A stretch of DNA of 64,000 bases from Haloarcula rubra (GTDB lineage: Archaea; Halobacteriota; Halobacteria; Halobacteriales; Haloarculaceae): contig NZ_RKLR01000001.1 in assembly GCF_019599465.1 (NCBI RefSeq), positions 248,001 through 312,000 of the forward strand, read 5' to 3'. The position numbers and the translations under genes were made by a program. Below, piece after piece: positions 1-8,314 of this stretch; position 1 is the first letter of the stretch; each line of letters starts with the position of its first letter. The notes beneath the pieces were generated by a model that was not told the origin of the DNA, searched no databases, and saw only the letters and a program-made list of their open reading frames with translations.

Positions 1-314
1 AGATAGCCGACTGGACGCGCCAGCAGACGACCGACGAACTCGTGGCGCGACTCGACGGGCGCGTCCCGGCGGCACCCGTCCAAGACGCGAGTGACGTCTT
101 CGCTGACTCGCACGTCCGAGACCGGGAGATGCTCGCCGACATCTCCCAACCGGGCGTGGACGACGAGATGACCGTCGCCGGCAGTCCCATCAAGATGACC
201 GAGACGAACCCCCGGCCCCGCGGCCGTGCCCCCCTGCTGGACGAACACCGGGAGGAACTGCTCGGCGACGAGGAACCGACGAGCGACCGCCAACCCGCGG
301 AAAGCGACGACTAA
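1..314 (+). CDS. CaiB/BaiF family III CoA-transferase, C-terminal fragment (cut by window edge)
   Basis: The reading frame is open from base 3 to the stop at 314 and has no start inside the window, so only about the last 103 residues are present. The segment with GRVPAAPV, DPHV-like ADSHVRDREML, VAGSPIKM and RAPLLDEHREELL is the typical tail of family III CoA-transferases, which move CoA between carboxylic acids. The acidic tail after that is halophilic. Which acid it uses cannot be told from the tail. A mesaconate or succinate enzyme of the methylaspartate cycle is possible because a methylmalonyl-CoA mutase and epimerase lie further right, but this is inference. Confidence 0.85.
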   Translation, partial: IADWTRQQTTDELVARLDGRVPAAPVQDASDVFADSHVRDREMLADISQPGVDDEMTVAGSPIKMTETNPRPRGRAPLLDEHREELLGDEEPTSDRQPAESDD

Positions 315-363
315 CCGCGTTCAGACTCCATACTTTACTGTCCGGCGGGAGTGCCGACGGCCG

Positions 364-576
364 ATGCTCGTCGAGGCCGCACTGTTCGTCTCCGGACTCG
401 CCGCCCTCGTCGTCGGTGCCGACCGCGCCGTCACCGCCGCCATCGTGCCCTCGCTGTGGTACATGCTCGGCGTCTCCATCGCCGTCCTCGCGCTGTTCTA
501 CTGGCGACGGGGTATCGACCGGCGTGCGGCCGTCGTCTGTCTGGCGCTGTACCTCCCGAGTTTCGCCCTCGTGTGA
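364..576 (+). CDS. Small two-helix membrane protein resembling a shortened Na+/Ca2+ exchanger
   Basis: A 70-residue protein from ATG 364. Residues about 2-25 (FVSGLAALVVGADRAVTAA) look like the first membrane helix of CaxA-type sodium/calcium exchangers, and residues about 28-70 (a helix, then WRRGIDRRAAVVCLALYL) look like the last two helices of the same family. The central ion-binding repeats are absent. It could be a decayed exchanger with an internal deletion or a stable small membrane protein built from the two ends. The frame is intact and the start is the only ATG before the match. I see no partner gene: the CoA-transferase ends 49 bp upstream and a transducer starts 85 bp downstream. 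Family resemblance is from memory. Confidence 0.6.
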   Translation: MLVEAALFVSGLAALVVGADRAVTAAIVPSLWYMLGVSIAVLALFYWRRGIDRRAAVVCLALYLPSFALV

Positions 577-661
577 GTGCCGTTACCGGTACACTTCCGT
601 CGATTACAACGTTTGATACTGTGAGGCGAGCGCTTTTCTCCGACTAGGTTTCCCATCTCGT

Positions 662-2599
662 ATGGCCGATGCGAACGTGAGTTCCGGCGACGCGCTCGTC
701 CGGGGTTCCAAGTGGGAGCAAGCGCTCCGTGATTTCGTCAAGTACACGCCGAGCGGCGATTCGATTCCCGAAGAGACGTGGCGGGCCCGCCACCGGAAGA
801 TTATCTTCCTCGTGCTCGCTCACGTGCCGTTCCTCTTCGCTCTCGGGATGTTCGAGGGGACCGAGTCGCTCGTCACGGGGGCGACGGTGCCGTCGATTCC
901 ACTGGGGACCGTCCTGTTCGAACTGGGCGTCGTGGTCGCACTCGTCGCCGCCGCCAGCGTGTCGCGGCTACCACTCCGGGTTCGGACGGCACTCGCGACG
1001 ACGGGGCTCCTGTCGTGTTCGGTCGTCCTCGTCCACTTCTCGGGCGGGTTCATCGAGGCGCACTTCCACTTCTTCGTCGGGATGGCCGTCGTCGCCGTCT
1101 ACGAAGACTGGGTCCCGTTCGCGCTGGGCATCGGCTACGTCGTGCTCACGCACGGCGTCTTCGGGATGATAAATCCCAGCCGCGTCTACAACCACACGGC
1201 CGCTATCGACAACCCGTGGGTCTGGGGGCTCATCCACGGCGTGTTCGTCCTCGCGCTCGCCATGGCGCTGATGGCACACTGGTACTCGACCGAGCGGTCG
1301 CGCGAAGAAGCGGCCGAACAGTTAGCGCAGGCACGAGCGAAGAGCGAGGAGATCGCCGACCTCGAGGCGAAGCAGGCCGAGATAGAGGAGGCCAGAGCCG
1401 AGGCCGAGGAGCTGAAGGCCGAGGCCGAGGCGAAACAGCGAGCGGTCGAGGAGGCCAACCAGCACCTCGAAGCGACGGCCGACGCCTACAGCGAGACCAT
1501 GGCGCGGGCCGCCGAGGGCGACCTCGGCGTCAGGTTGGACGCCGACAGCGAGAGCGACGCCATGACCCAGATCGCCGCGTCGTTCAACGAGATGATGGAC
1601 GAGACGGAGTCGGCGATGCGGGAGATTCAGTCGTTCGCAGAGGAGGTCACGGCCACGACGACGGAGGCGAGTGCGGGCACCGGCGAAGCGAAGCAGGCCA
1701 GCGAGGAGGTGAGCCGGGCGATTCAGGAGATAGCCGCCGGCGCGAGCGACCAGCGGGAGATGCTCGAGACCGTCTCGGGGGAGATGACCGACCTCTCGGC
1801 GACCGTCGAGGAAGTCGCGGCGTCGGCCGAGACCGTCGCCGAGCGGTCCCGCGAGACGACCGAAATCGCGGAGTCGGGCGAGTCGACGGCTCGACGGGCC
1901 ATCGAGGACTCGCGGGAGGTGCAGTCGGCCATCGACGCGACGGTCGACAGCGTCGAGGTGCTGGACGACCAGATGGCCGAAATCGGCGACATCGTGGAAC
2001 TCATCGGCGACATCGCCGAGCAGACGAACATGCTCGCACTGAACGCCAACATCGAGGCCGCGCGCGCCGGGGGCGGCGAGGGCGGTGCGAGCGGCGACGG
2101 GTTCGCCGTCGTCGCGAACGAGGTCAAGCAACTGGCCGAGGAGACCCAGGAGTCGGCCAACGAGATCGAACAACTCATCGCGGAGACGCAGGCACAGACC
2201 GACGCGACGGTCGAGGAAGCCCGAGCGGCCGAGCGGAACATGCAGGAGGGCGTCGAGGCGGTTCAGGAAGTCCTCGACGCGTTCACGACGGTCAGAGAGA
2301 ACGCCGCGGAGACTGACGACGGGATTCAGGAGATAAGCGACACGGCCGACGAGCAGGCCGCGAGCACGGAGGAGGCCGTCTCGATGGTCGAGGAGGTAGC
2401 CGACATCAGTCGGTCGACGGCCGACGAGACGGAGAGCGCGTCCGCGGCCGCGGAGGAACAGGCCGCGTCGATGTCACAGGTGGACGGCAATGTGCAGTCG
2501 CTCAACCAGCAGGCAGAGCGACTCCAGTCCCTGCTGGCGAAGTTCGACGTGAGCGACTCCCGGGCCGCCGTCGAGTCCGGGGTCAGTACTGGGGTGTAA
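662..2599 (+). CDS. Membrane chemotaxis/aerotaxis transducer (HtrVIII-like methyl-accepting protein)
   Basis: A 645-residue transducer. Six hydrophobic helices lie at about residues 46-63, 78-99, 108-125, 133-148, 150-168 and 186-205. They include a histidine-rich stretch, EAHFHFFVG at 132-140, with H164 and H178 after it. Halobacterium HtrVIII, the aerotaxis transducer, has this kind of oxidase-like six-helix sensor. A coiled coil (about 211-275), a HAMP-like segment (about 270-320) and the long methyl-accepting helical hairpin follow. The hairpin tip is near [16 protein letters not shown]. The protein should sense oxygen or redox state in the membrane and signal to CheA through CheW; no che genes are nearby. 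The ATG at 662 follows an AT-rich box (cgctttt, 631-637) at leaderless spacing. Confidence 0.88.
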   Translation: MADANVSSGDALVRGSKWEQALRDFVKYTPSGDSIPEETWRARHRKIIFLVLAHVPFLFALGMFEGTESLVTGATVPSIPLGTVLFELGVVVALVAAASVSRLPLRVRTALATTGLLSCSVVLVHFSGGFIEAHFHFFVGMAVVAVYEDWVPFALGIGYVVLTHGVFGMINPSRVYNHTAAIDNPWVWGLIHGVFVLALAMALMAHWYSTERSREEAAEQLAQARAKSEEIADLEAKQAEIEEARAEAEELKAEAEAKQRAVEEANQHLEATADAYSETMARAAEGDLGVRLDADSESDAMTQIAASFNEMMDETESAMREIQSFAEEVTATTTEASAGTGEAKQASEEVSRAIQEIAAGASDQREMLETVSGEMTDLSATVEEVAASAETVAERSRETTEIAESGESTARRAIEDSREVQSAIDATVDSVEVLDDQMAEIGDIVELIGDIAEQTNMLALNANIEAARAGGGEGGASGDGFAVVANEVKQLAEETQESANEIEQLIAETQAQTDATVEEARAAERNMQEGVEAVQEVLDAFTTVRENAAETDDGIQEISDTADEQAASTEEAVSMVEEVADISRSTADETESASAAAEEQAASMSQVDGNVQSLNQQAERLQSLLAKFDVSDSRAAVESGVSTGV

Positions 2600-2707
2600 C
2601 CGACGCCGGCGTCGCGGGTCGGTTCCGTCCTCGCCCAGTGTTCTGCTTCACGGCCACCGAGGTGTGTGACCGGGCCCGCCCCAGCGCCGTGCCAGCGAAC
2701 CCGGCGG

Positions 2708-2715
2708 TTCAAATA
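2708..2715 (+). promoter_or_regulatory. TATA-like box for the XPD-like helicase gene
   Basis: The sequence ttcaaata is centred 27 bp before the ATG at 2739, the spacing expected for a leaderless haloarchaeal transcript. It supports ATG 2739 over the in-frame GTG at 2733. Confidence 0.5.
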
Positions 2716-2738
2716 CCGGGCCGCCTAACCCTGTGCCG

Positions 2739-5183
2739 ATGCGGGACACGGCCTCGACAGGCGACGAGTCATGGCGGCAGTACTTCGGCTTCGAGGCACC
2801 GTACGAGAATCAGGCCGACGCCGTCGAGCGCGCCATCGAGGCCGGGAAGTCGCGCGGTTTTCTGGCGATGGAGGGTCCCTGCGGGACGGGCAAGACGATG
2901 GCGGCGCTGACCGCCGCGGCCCACCTCGTCCGGGACACCGACCTCTACGAGCGAGTCGTCGTCGTCACGCCGGTCAAACAGCAGTTACAGCAGTTCGTCG
3001 ACGACCTGCGGACGCTGAACGCCGGGGTCGAAGAGCCGTTCGACGGCATCGCGCTGGTCGGGAAGACGGACCTCTGCCCGTACGGGCGGGAAGGGCAGTT
3101 CCCCGAGGACGTCGGGACCCACGACCGGTGTGAGGACTTACGCGAGGCGACGGCCAGACTCGTCGAGGACGACGGCCGCTCGGACGGGGCCGCCGTCGCG
3201 GAGACGGCCATCCAGAACGAGGTAGACGACGAGGACCAGTGGTGGGACCCGAGGAAAGGACAGGACCTCGCCGCGGCGGCGCGACCGGACGCCCAGTCCC
3301 AGACGCGACTCGGCGAGGACACGCTCTCGACGGCGGGGGCGGCCTCGCCCTATCGGCCCGAGCAACCCACCGCGCCCGAGTCGATGGCCGAGAGCGACGA
3401 CCCGCCGCTGTACTGCCCGTTCGAGGCCGACTGGTACGCCCGGAACAAGGGGTCGCCGGTGGACTTCTCGGCCGGGCCGAACAACGTCGTGACGCTGGAG
3501 AACTACCTCCCGGCCGCCGTCGAACGGGGGACCTGCCCCCACCGAGTGATGAGCGTCATGTTGGAGGAAGCGGACGTGGTCGTGGGCAACTACAACCACC
3601 TGTTCGACCCGACCGCGCGACCGCTCCTGTCGTCGGTGCTCGACGACCAGACGTTCGTCGTCGTCGACGAGGCCCACCGCCTCGAAGAACGGGTTCGGGA
3701 CCTGCTCTCGGATAGACTGGGCAAGCAGACCATCGCGCAGGCGCGCAACGACTGCAACCTGCTGGTCCAGCGCGCCCAGCAGAGCGCCGACCACAAGGCG
3801 CAGGTCCGGGAGGTGCTCTCGGCCCGCGAGGTGCCACTCGAAGCGGTCGACCACGCCCGGAAGTTCTACGACGATTTGGGGCGCTGGCTGGACGACCGGG
3901 TGGAGTCGTTCCTCGACGCCGAACACGAGGGCTGGCGGGCGAACCCGGAGCGACTGCCAGAACACGACCGCGAGATTCCGCTCCGGGACCCCGATACCGT
4001 CGAACGAGACGAACTCACCGAGTGGGCCGAGGACAAGGGGTACGACGGGCAACTGTGGCGCTCGCTGTCGAAGATCGGAGCGGCCGTCGAGGACGCCATC
4101 GACCAACTGGGCCTGACCCGCCAGCCGGTGTGTGCGGCCGTCGGCGTCCTCGCGGGCCAGTGGTGGGAGCGCGACCACTCGACGTTCCTCCGAGAGATAG
4201 AACTCGACCACTCGCCGAAGGAGTCTCGGAGCACCGACGCCGACTACGAAGCCGTCTACACGGCGGGCCTGCTCTGTTACAACTGCATGCCGGCGACGGC
4301 GCTCCGGGACGCCTTCGACGAGTTAGGCGGTGGCGTGCTGATGAGCGCGACGCTAGAACCGCTCGACGTGTTCACCCGCGTCTCGGGACTCGACGCGCTG
4401 GCAGAGACGGACGACGGCGACGACGGCGACGACCTGACGCGGCCGGTCCGGACGACGACGTACGACCTCCCGTTCCCGCCCGAGAACCGCGCGTCGTACC
4501 TCGTCGACGCGCGGCCGTTCACCGCTCGCAATCGGGGGGACCCCGAGGAGATGGAACCGCTCGGCGAGAACTGGAACCCGACCCGCGACGAGTACGCGCA
4601 GGCGCTGCGGGCCCTCGCTCGCTCGCCGGGCAACGTCATGGTGGCGATGCCGAACTACCGGGAGGCGCGCTGGGCGGGCGCGTATCTACAGGCGGCCGTC
4701 GAGAAACCAGTCGTCGTCGACGAGTCCTCGTCCAACGAGGAGACCGAGCGGCGCAAACAGGCGTTCTTCCGCGGCGACGGGAAGGTGCTGGTCACCTCGA
4801 CCCGGGGGACGCTGACCGAGGGCGTCGACTACGACGGCGCGAAACTGTCGACCTGTGCCGTGGTCGGCGTCCCACTGGTCAACATCGGGTCGCCCCGCGT
4901 GCGAGCGGTCCAGCGGGCCTACGGCGACGCCTTCGGCGACGAGAACGCCTTCGAGTACGCGTTGACGGTCCCCGCCGTCCGTCGCGCACGGCAGGCCATC
5001 GGGCGCGTCATCCGCGGGAGCGAGGAAGTGGGCGTCCGCGCGTTCGTCGGCCGACGGTACACCCCGGATGCCCGCCACTCCGTCTATCCGTTCCTCCCGC
5101 CCGGCGAACGCGAGGAGTTCACGCGGATGACCCCGGAGTTCCTCGCCGGCCAGCTGGACGCGTTCTGGCGAAAGCACGAGTAA
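2739..5183 (+). CDS. XPD/Rad3-family ATP-dependent DNA helicase
   Basis: A 814-residue superfamily 2 helicase. Walker A is GPCGTGKT at residues 46-53 and the DEAH box is D310-H313. Four cysteines, C113, C131, C226 and C266, sit between the two motifs, where XPD-family enzymes hold a 4Fe-4S cluster. Between C131 and C226 is an acidic, proline-rich insertion of about 95 residues, far longer than in classical archaeal XPD. The C-terminal helicase half carries SATLEP and QAIGRVIRG. The expected role is 5'-3' unwinding in DNA repair. The window also holds XPB and Bax1, the partner repair factors. Transcription is probably monocistronic from the box at 2708. A DinG-like role cannot be excluded. Confidence 0.9.
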   Translation: MRDTASTGDESWRQYFGFEAPYENQADAVERAIEAGKSRGFLAMEGPCGTGKTMAALTAAAHLVRDTDLYERVVVVTPVKQQLQQFVDDLRTLNAGVEEPFDGIALVGKTDLCPYGREGQFPEDVGTHDRCEDLREATARLVEDDGRSDGAAVAETAIQNEVDDEDQWWDPRKGQDLAAAARPDAQSQTRLGEDTLSTAGAASPYRPEQPTAPESMAESDDPPLYCPFEADWYARNKGSPVDFSAGPNNVVTLENYLPAAVERGTCPHRVMSVMLEEADVVVGNYNHLFDPTARPLLSSVLDDQTFVVVDEAHRLEERVRDLLSDRLGKQTIAQARNDCNLLVQRAQQSADHKAQVREVLSAREVPLEAVDHARKFYDDLGRWLDDRVESFLDAEHEGWRANPERLPEHDREIPLRDPDTVERDELTEWAEDKGYDGQLWRSLSKIGAAVEDAIDQLGLTRQPVCAAVGVLAGQWWERDHSTFLREIELDHSPKESRSTDADYEAVYTAGLLCYNCMPATALRDAFDELGGGVLMSATLEPLDVFTRVSGLDALAETDDGDDGDDLTRPVRTTTYDLPFPPENRASYLVDARPFTARNRGDPEEMEPLGENWNPTRDEYAQALRALARSPGNVMVAMPNYREARWAGAYLQAAVEKPVVVDESSSNEETERRKQAFFRGDGKVLVTSTRGTLTEGVDYDGAKLSTCAVVGVPLVNIGSPRVRAVQRAYGDAFGDENAFEYALTVPAVRRARQAIGRVIRGSEEVGVRAFVGRRYTPDARHSVYPFLPPGEREEFTRMTPEFLAGQLDAFWRKHE

Positions 5184-5242
5184 CCCCGGGCAGTTCGGCT
5201 GCAAGCAGTTATTAACCGGAACATTTCGTTGGCAACAAAAAG

Positions 5243-5249
5243 CCTATAC
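5243..5249 (+). promoter_or_regulatory. TATA-like box for the small zinc protein gene
   Basis: The sequence cctatac lies in a locally AT-rich patch and is centred 28 bp before ATG 5274, so it favours that internal ATG over an upstream start at 5229. Confidence 0.5.
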
Positions 5250-5273
5250 AGAATCATTAGAGTGTTACAAGAG

Positions 5274-5435
5274 ATGCCCGAGTGTCAAAACTGCGGTGAG
5301 TTCGTAACCGAGCAGTACGTGCGGGTGTTTACACCAGAAGCCTCCGAAGCACACGGGCCCAGGGTCTGCCCGAACTGCGAGGACAAACTACGCGACGGTG
5401 CGGAAGTCCGTGAAGCGCGGTCCTCTCGCCAGTAG
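5274..5435 (+). CDS. Small two-CxxC zinc-finger protein (DUF7563-like)
   Basis: A 53-residue protein with two CxxC knuckles, C4-C7 and C32-C35, that should bind one zinc ion. It resembles the haloarchaeal DUF7563 family, whose members begin MPECQNCG; the assignment is from memory. Its function is unknown. Many haloarchaeal small zinc proteins of this size are thought to act in regulation or stress adaptation. The start at 5274 was chosen because the family begins with MPEC and because a TATA-like box lies 28 bp upstream. It stands alone between the helicase and the ArsA gene. Confidence 0.8.
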   Translation: MPECQNCGEFVTEQYVRVFTPEASEAHGPRVCPNCEDKLRDGAEVREARSSRQ

Positions 5436-5555
5436 CGCTCTTCGGCCCCCGTGAGTGGTCCCCGTCGGACTCGCCACACCCGACGCGGGGACGGCCCACC
5501 GGACCCGTCGTGCCGTTTTCGGGAAGTACTCAAGGCCAGAGGCGTAGCCTCGGGT

Positions 5556-6623
5556 ATGAACAATCTCGACGTCGAGGCAGTCGACGACATCGACACGCCG
5601 ACCGGTGTCGACGCACCGGACTACGTGCTGTACGGCGGCAAGGGCGGCGTCGGTAAGACGACGTGTGCGGCCGCCACTGCGCTCGCCTCCGCCCGCGACG
5701 GGACGGCGACGCTCGTCGTCTCGACGGACCCCGCCCACTCGCTGTCGGACACGCTGGAGACGCAGATACCGGCCGAACCGACGCGCATCCGCGAGGACGT
5801 GCCGCTGTTCGCCGCGGAAATCGACCCGGAGGCGGCCGTGGGCGAGGGACCGCTCGGCATGGAAGACGACGCGCTGGGCGGCCTCGGTGGGATGCTGGGC
5901 GGTGACGACGGTCCACTCGGTGGCGGGGCCGGCGACGACCCCGTCGGTGGCGACGACGGCCTCCTCGGCGGGTCCATGCCCGGGGCCGACGAGGCCGCCG
6001 CGATGCGACTCCTGCTGGACTACATCGACGACGACCGGTTCGACCGCGTGGTCGTCGACACCGCTCCGACCGGCCACACGCTTCGACTGCTGGAACTGCC
6101 CGAGACAATGGACTCGATGGTCGGGAAGATTCTCCAGTTACGCGAGCGCTTCTCCGGGATGATGGGCAACCTCGGGGGCATGTTCGGCGCCGACGAGGAC
6201 GTGGACCCCGAGGAGGGCATCGACGACCTGCGGGAACTCAGCGACCGTATCGAGCATCTGCGGGCGATTCTGCGGGACCCGACGAAGACGGACTTCCGGG
6301 TCGTGATGGTCCCCGAGGAACTCTCCGTGGTCGAGTCGGAACGCCTCCTCGGACAGTTGCGGGAGTTCGACATCCCGGTCGGCACCGTCGTCGTCAACCG
6401 CGTGATGCAGGACCCCAGCGAGGTGCTGGGCCGCGACGTCGACATCGCGGGTCCGAACCACGACGACTGTGAGTTCTGTGCGCGGCGCTGGCAGGTCCAG
6501 CAGGACGCGCTGGCGCGCGCACAGGACCTGTTCCGGGGCCACGAGGTCCGTCGGGTCCCGCTGTTCGCGGAGGAGGTCCACGGCGAGCGACTGCTCGCCG
6601 TCGTGGCGGCCTGCCTCGACTGA
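5556..6623 (+). CDS. ArsA/Get3-family ATPase
   Basis: A 355-residue P-loop ATPase with the deviant Walker A GGKGGVGKTT (residues 27-36), STDPAHSLSDT, and the switch-like DTAPTGHTLRLLELP. C305 and C308 form a CEFC pair like the zinc-binding CxxC at the Get3 dimer interface. Family members either drive arsenite efflux or deliver tail-anchored membrane proteins. No arsB or arsenic regulator is nearby, and the CxxC favours the Get3-like role. A low-complexity glycine/aspartate insertion sits at about residues 98-145. ATG 5556 is preferred over a GTG 105 bp upstream because homologues begin shortly before the P-loop. The gene ends 1 bp from the convergent SDR gene. Confidence 0.88.
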   Translation: MNNLDVEAVDDIDTPTGVDAPDYVLYGGKGGVGKTTCAAATALASARDGTATLVVSTDPAHSLSDTLETQIPAEPTRIREDVPLFAAEIDPEAAVGEGPLGMEDDALGGLGGMLGGDDGPLGGGAGDDPVGGDDGLLGGSMPGADEAAAMRLLLDYIDDDRFDRVVVDTAPTGHTLRLLELPETMDSMVGKILQLRERFSGMMGNLGGMFGADEDVDPEEGIDDLRELSDRIEHLRAILRDPTKTDFRVVMVPEELSVVESERLLGQLREFDIPVGTVVVNRVMQDPSEVLGRDVDIAGPNHDDCEFCARRWQVQQDALARAQDLFRGHEVRRVPLFAEEVHGERLLAVVAACLD

Positions 6624-6624
6624 C

Positions 6625-7446
6625 TCAGTCTAGCAGTTTCCGGACGACCGAGAACGCGGCGTCGCGCCACCGGGCGGGGACGTGCCGTGCGAGCAAGAGG
6701 AGTTTCGCACCCTCGCCCACGGGATAGCGAGGGGCGGGGTCGCTGGCGTTGGCGGCGTCGCGGACGGTCAGCGCGACGGCCCCCGGCGTCACCGAGACGG
6801 CGTCCCTGACGCCGGCGAGGCGCGAGTCTTCCTGTGCCTGATAGAGCCAGTCGTACGCGCCGGTCTGTTCGGCGTTCGGTCCTCGTTCCGCTTCGTCGTC
6901 GCCCGCCGTCTGAACGGGGCCGGGTTCGACGACGACCACGTCCACGTCGAACTCCGCGGCCTCGACGCGGAGCGCGTCGCTCAGTCCCTCGACGGCGAAC
7001 TGTGAGGCCGCGTAGCCGCCCTGTCCCGGGAGCGAGAGGCGGCCCGCGACGCTGGAGACGGAGACGACGGTCCCGTTCTCGCGAGCGCGCATGTGCGGCA
7101 ACACCTCTCGGACCATCCGGTGGGTGCCGAGCAGGTTGCGGTCGAACTGCGCCTCTAGCTCGGCCGTCGAGACGTCCTCGACGGCTCCGAACTGGGCCGT
7201 CCCCGCGGCGTTCACTAGACAGTCGATGCGTCCGGCCTCGTCGACCACGTCCTCGACGACACGTTCACACTCGCGCGCGTTCGTCACGTCGAGTTCGGCC
7301 GTCTCACAGCCGTCCTCGGCGAGGGCGGTCAGGTCGGCCTCGTCGGCGGCCGTCGCCCACACGCGCCAGTCGTCGTCCAGAAACGCCTCGGCGGTCGCGC
7401 GGCCGACGCCGCCGGCCGCGCCCGTAATCAGCACCGTCTTGGCCAT
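6625..7446 (-). CDS. Short-chain dehydrogenase/reductase-like protein with degenerate active site
   Basis: A 273-residue Rossmann protein of the classical SDR family. The cofactor motif TGAAGGVG is at about residues 8-15 and NAAG follows near residue 78. The active-site serine is S132 and the tyrosine Y145, but the lysine of YxxxK is replaced: the sequence reads Y145-A-A-S-Q149. That lysine normally lowers the tyrosine pKa and holds the nicotinamide ribose, so activity is doubtful or the protein has another role. The codon is CAG, one base from AAG. The substrate is unknown. It may share a transcript with nothing: the next minus-strand gene upstream starts 867 bp away. Confidence 0.85.
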   Translation of the reverse strand: MAKTVLITGAAGGVGRATAEAFLDDDWRVWATAADEADLTALAEDGCETAELDVTNARECERVVEDVVDEAGRIDCLVNAAGTAQFGAVEDVSTAELEAQFDRNLLGTHRMVREVLPHMRARENGTVVSVSSVAGRLSLPGQGGYAASQFAVEGLSDALRVEAAEFDVDVVVVEPGPVQTAGDDEAERGPNAEQTGAYDWLYQAQEDSRLAGVRDAVSVTPGAVALTVRDAANASDPAPRYPVGEGAKLLLLARHVPARWRDAAFSVVRKLLD

Positions 7447-7500
7447 GGCAGGCCCGACACACCCCGGGCAATTAAGCCCACCCGGTCGCGGTCGGCCGGC

Positions 7501-8313
7501 CTACACCTCGCTCTTGAGTTCGTCGGCGTAGCTATCCGCCACGCGCGTCGGTTCGGGGAGTTTGTACCCCGCGGCCGTCGCCAGCACGAGGTCCGCGGCC
7601 GTCTCCGTTCCGACGCGGTGGCCGGGACTGACGAGGAGCGGGTTGACGTACTGCGTCTCCGACTCGTACTGCCGGGTCTGGACGGCGTAGCCGATACAGG
7701 TCCCGCGCTCGGCCGTCTCGACGTCGCCGTCGGCGTCGATGGGGACCCGCGTACCTTCGGGGAGTTTGCGGTCCAGCGACTCGCGTGGGGTCCCACAGAG
7801 GAGGTTCTTCGCGACGCCGACCGTCGGAACGTCGAGGGTGACGCCGACGTGTGTCGCGAGGCCCGCCTCGCGGTAGTGGATGCGCCCGCTCCCGTCGACG
7901 AACACGAGGTCGGGGTCGGCGTCGAGTTCCGCGAACGCCGAGAGGATGGCCCCGCCCTCGCGGAAGGAGAGGAGGCCGGGGACGTAGGGAATCTCCGTCG
8001 GTTCGACGGCGAAGGCCCGTTCGACGACCGTTCGGCCGCGCAGGACGACGACGGCCGAGACGGCCCGGTCACCGACGAACGCTTGGTCGACGCCGGCGAC
8101 GAGTGGCCGGTCGGCGTCCGGTTCGTCCGCCGCCCCGTCGCCGGCCTCGCCGAGCGTCGACTGTCCGACCGGCCCGTCGATGGCGACGGCGGCCGGGTCG
8201 ACGCCGTGGTCGTCGTCGAAGACCGCCACGTCGGCGATGTCTCGCTGGAGCGCCTCCATCTCGGCCGTCGACAGCGACGGGTCCGGGACGAACTCGGGGC
8301 GGACGACGTCCAT
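7501..8313 (-). CDS. nfi: Endonuclease V (deoxyinosine 3' endonuclease)
   Basis: A 270-residue protein. The catalytic acids are readable: D76 in VAGVDQAF, E119 in LLSFREG and D140 in FVDGSGRIH, with spacing close to that of known endonuclease V enzymes. YVPGLLSFREG and PTVGVAKNLL are family hallmarks. It cleaves DNA near deaminated adenine (inosine) and so protects against hydrolytic deamination. Family members usually have about 220-230 residues; the extra length is an acidic N-terminal part. ATG 8313 is 1 bp past the rhomboid stop codon, so the two genes are probably co-transcribed, with the rhomboid gene first. Confidence 0.92.
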   Translation of the reverse strand: MDVVRPEFVPDPSLSTAEMEALQRDIADVAVFDDDHGVDPAAVAIDGPVGQSTLGEAGDGAADEPDADRPLVAGVDQAFVGDRAVSAVVVLRGRTVVERAFAVEPTEIPYVPGLLSFREGGAILSAFAELDADPDLVFVDGSGRIHYREAGLATHVGVTLDVPTVGVAKNLLCGTPRESLDRKLPEGTRVPIDADGDVETAERGTCIGYAVQTRQYESETQYVNPLLVSPGHRVGTETAADLVLATAAGYKLPEPTRVADSYADELKSEV

Positions 8314-8314
8314 C

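Noticed and set aside
2696-2724. T-arm-like sequence ggttcaaat before the XPD-like gene
   Set aside because: No acceptor stem, D-arm or anticodon arm surrounds it; it is better explained as the TATA-like box of the helicase gene.
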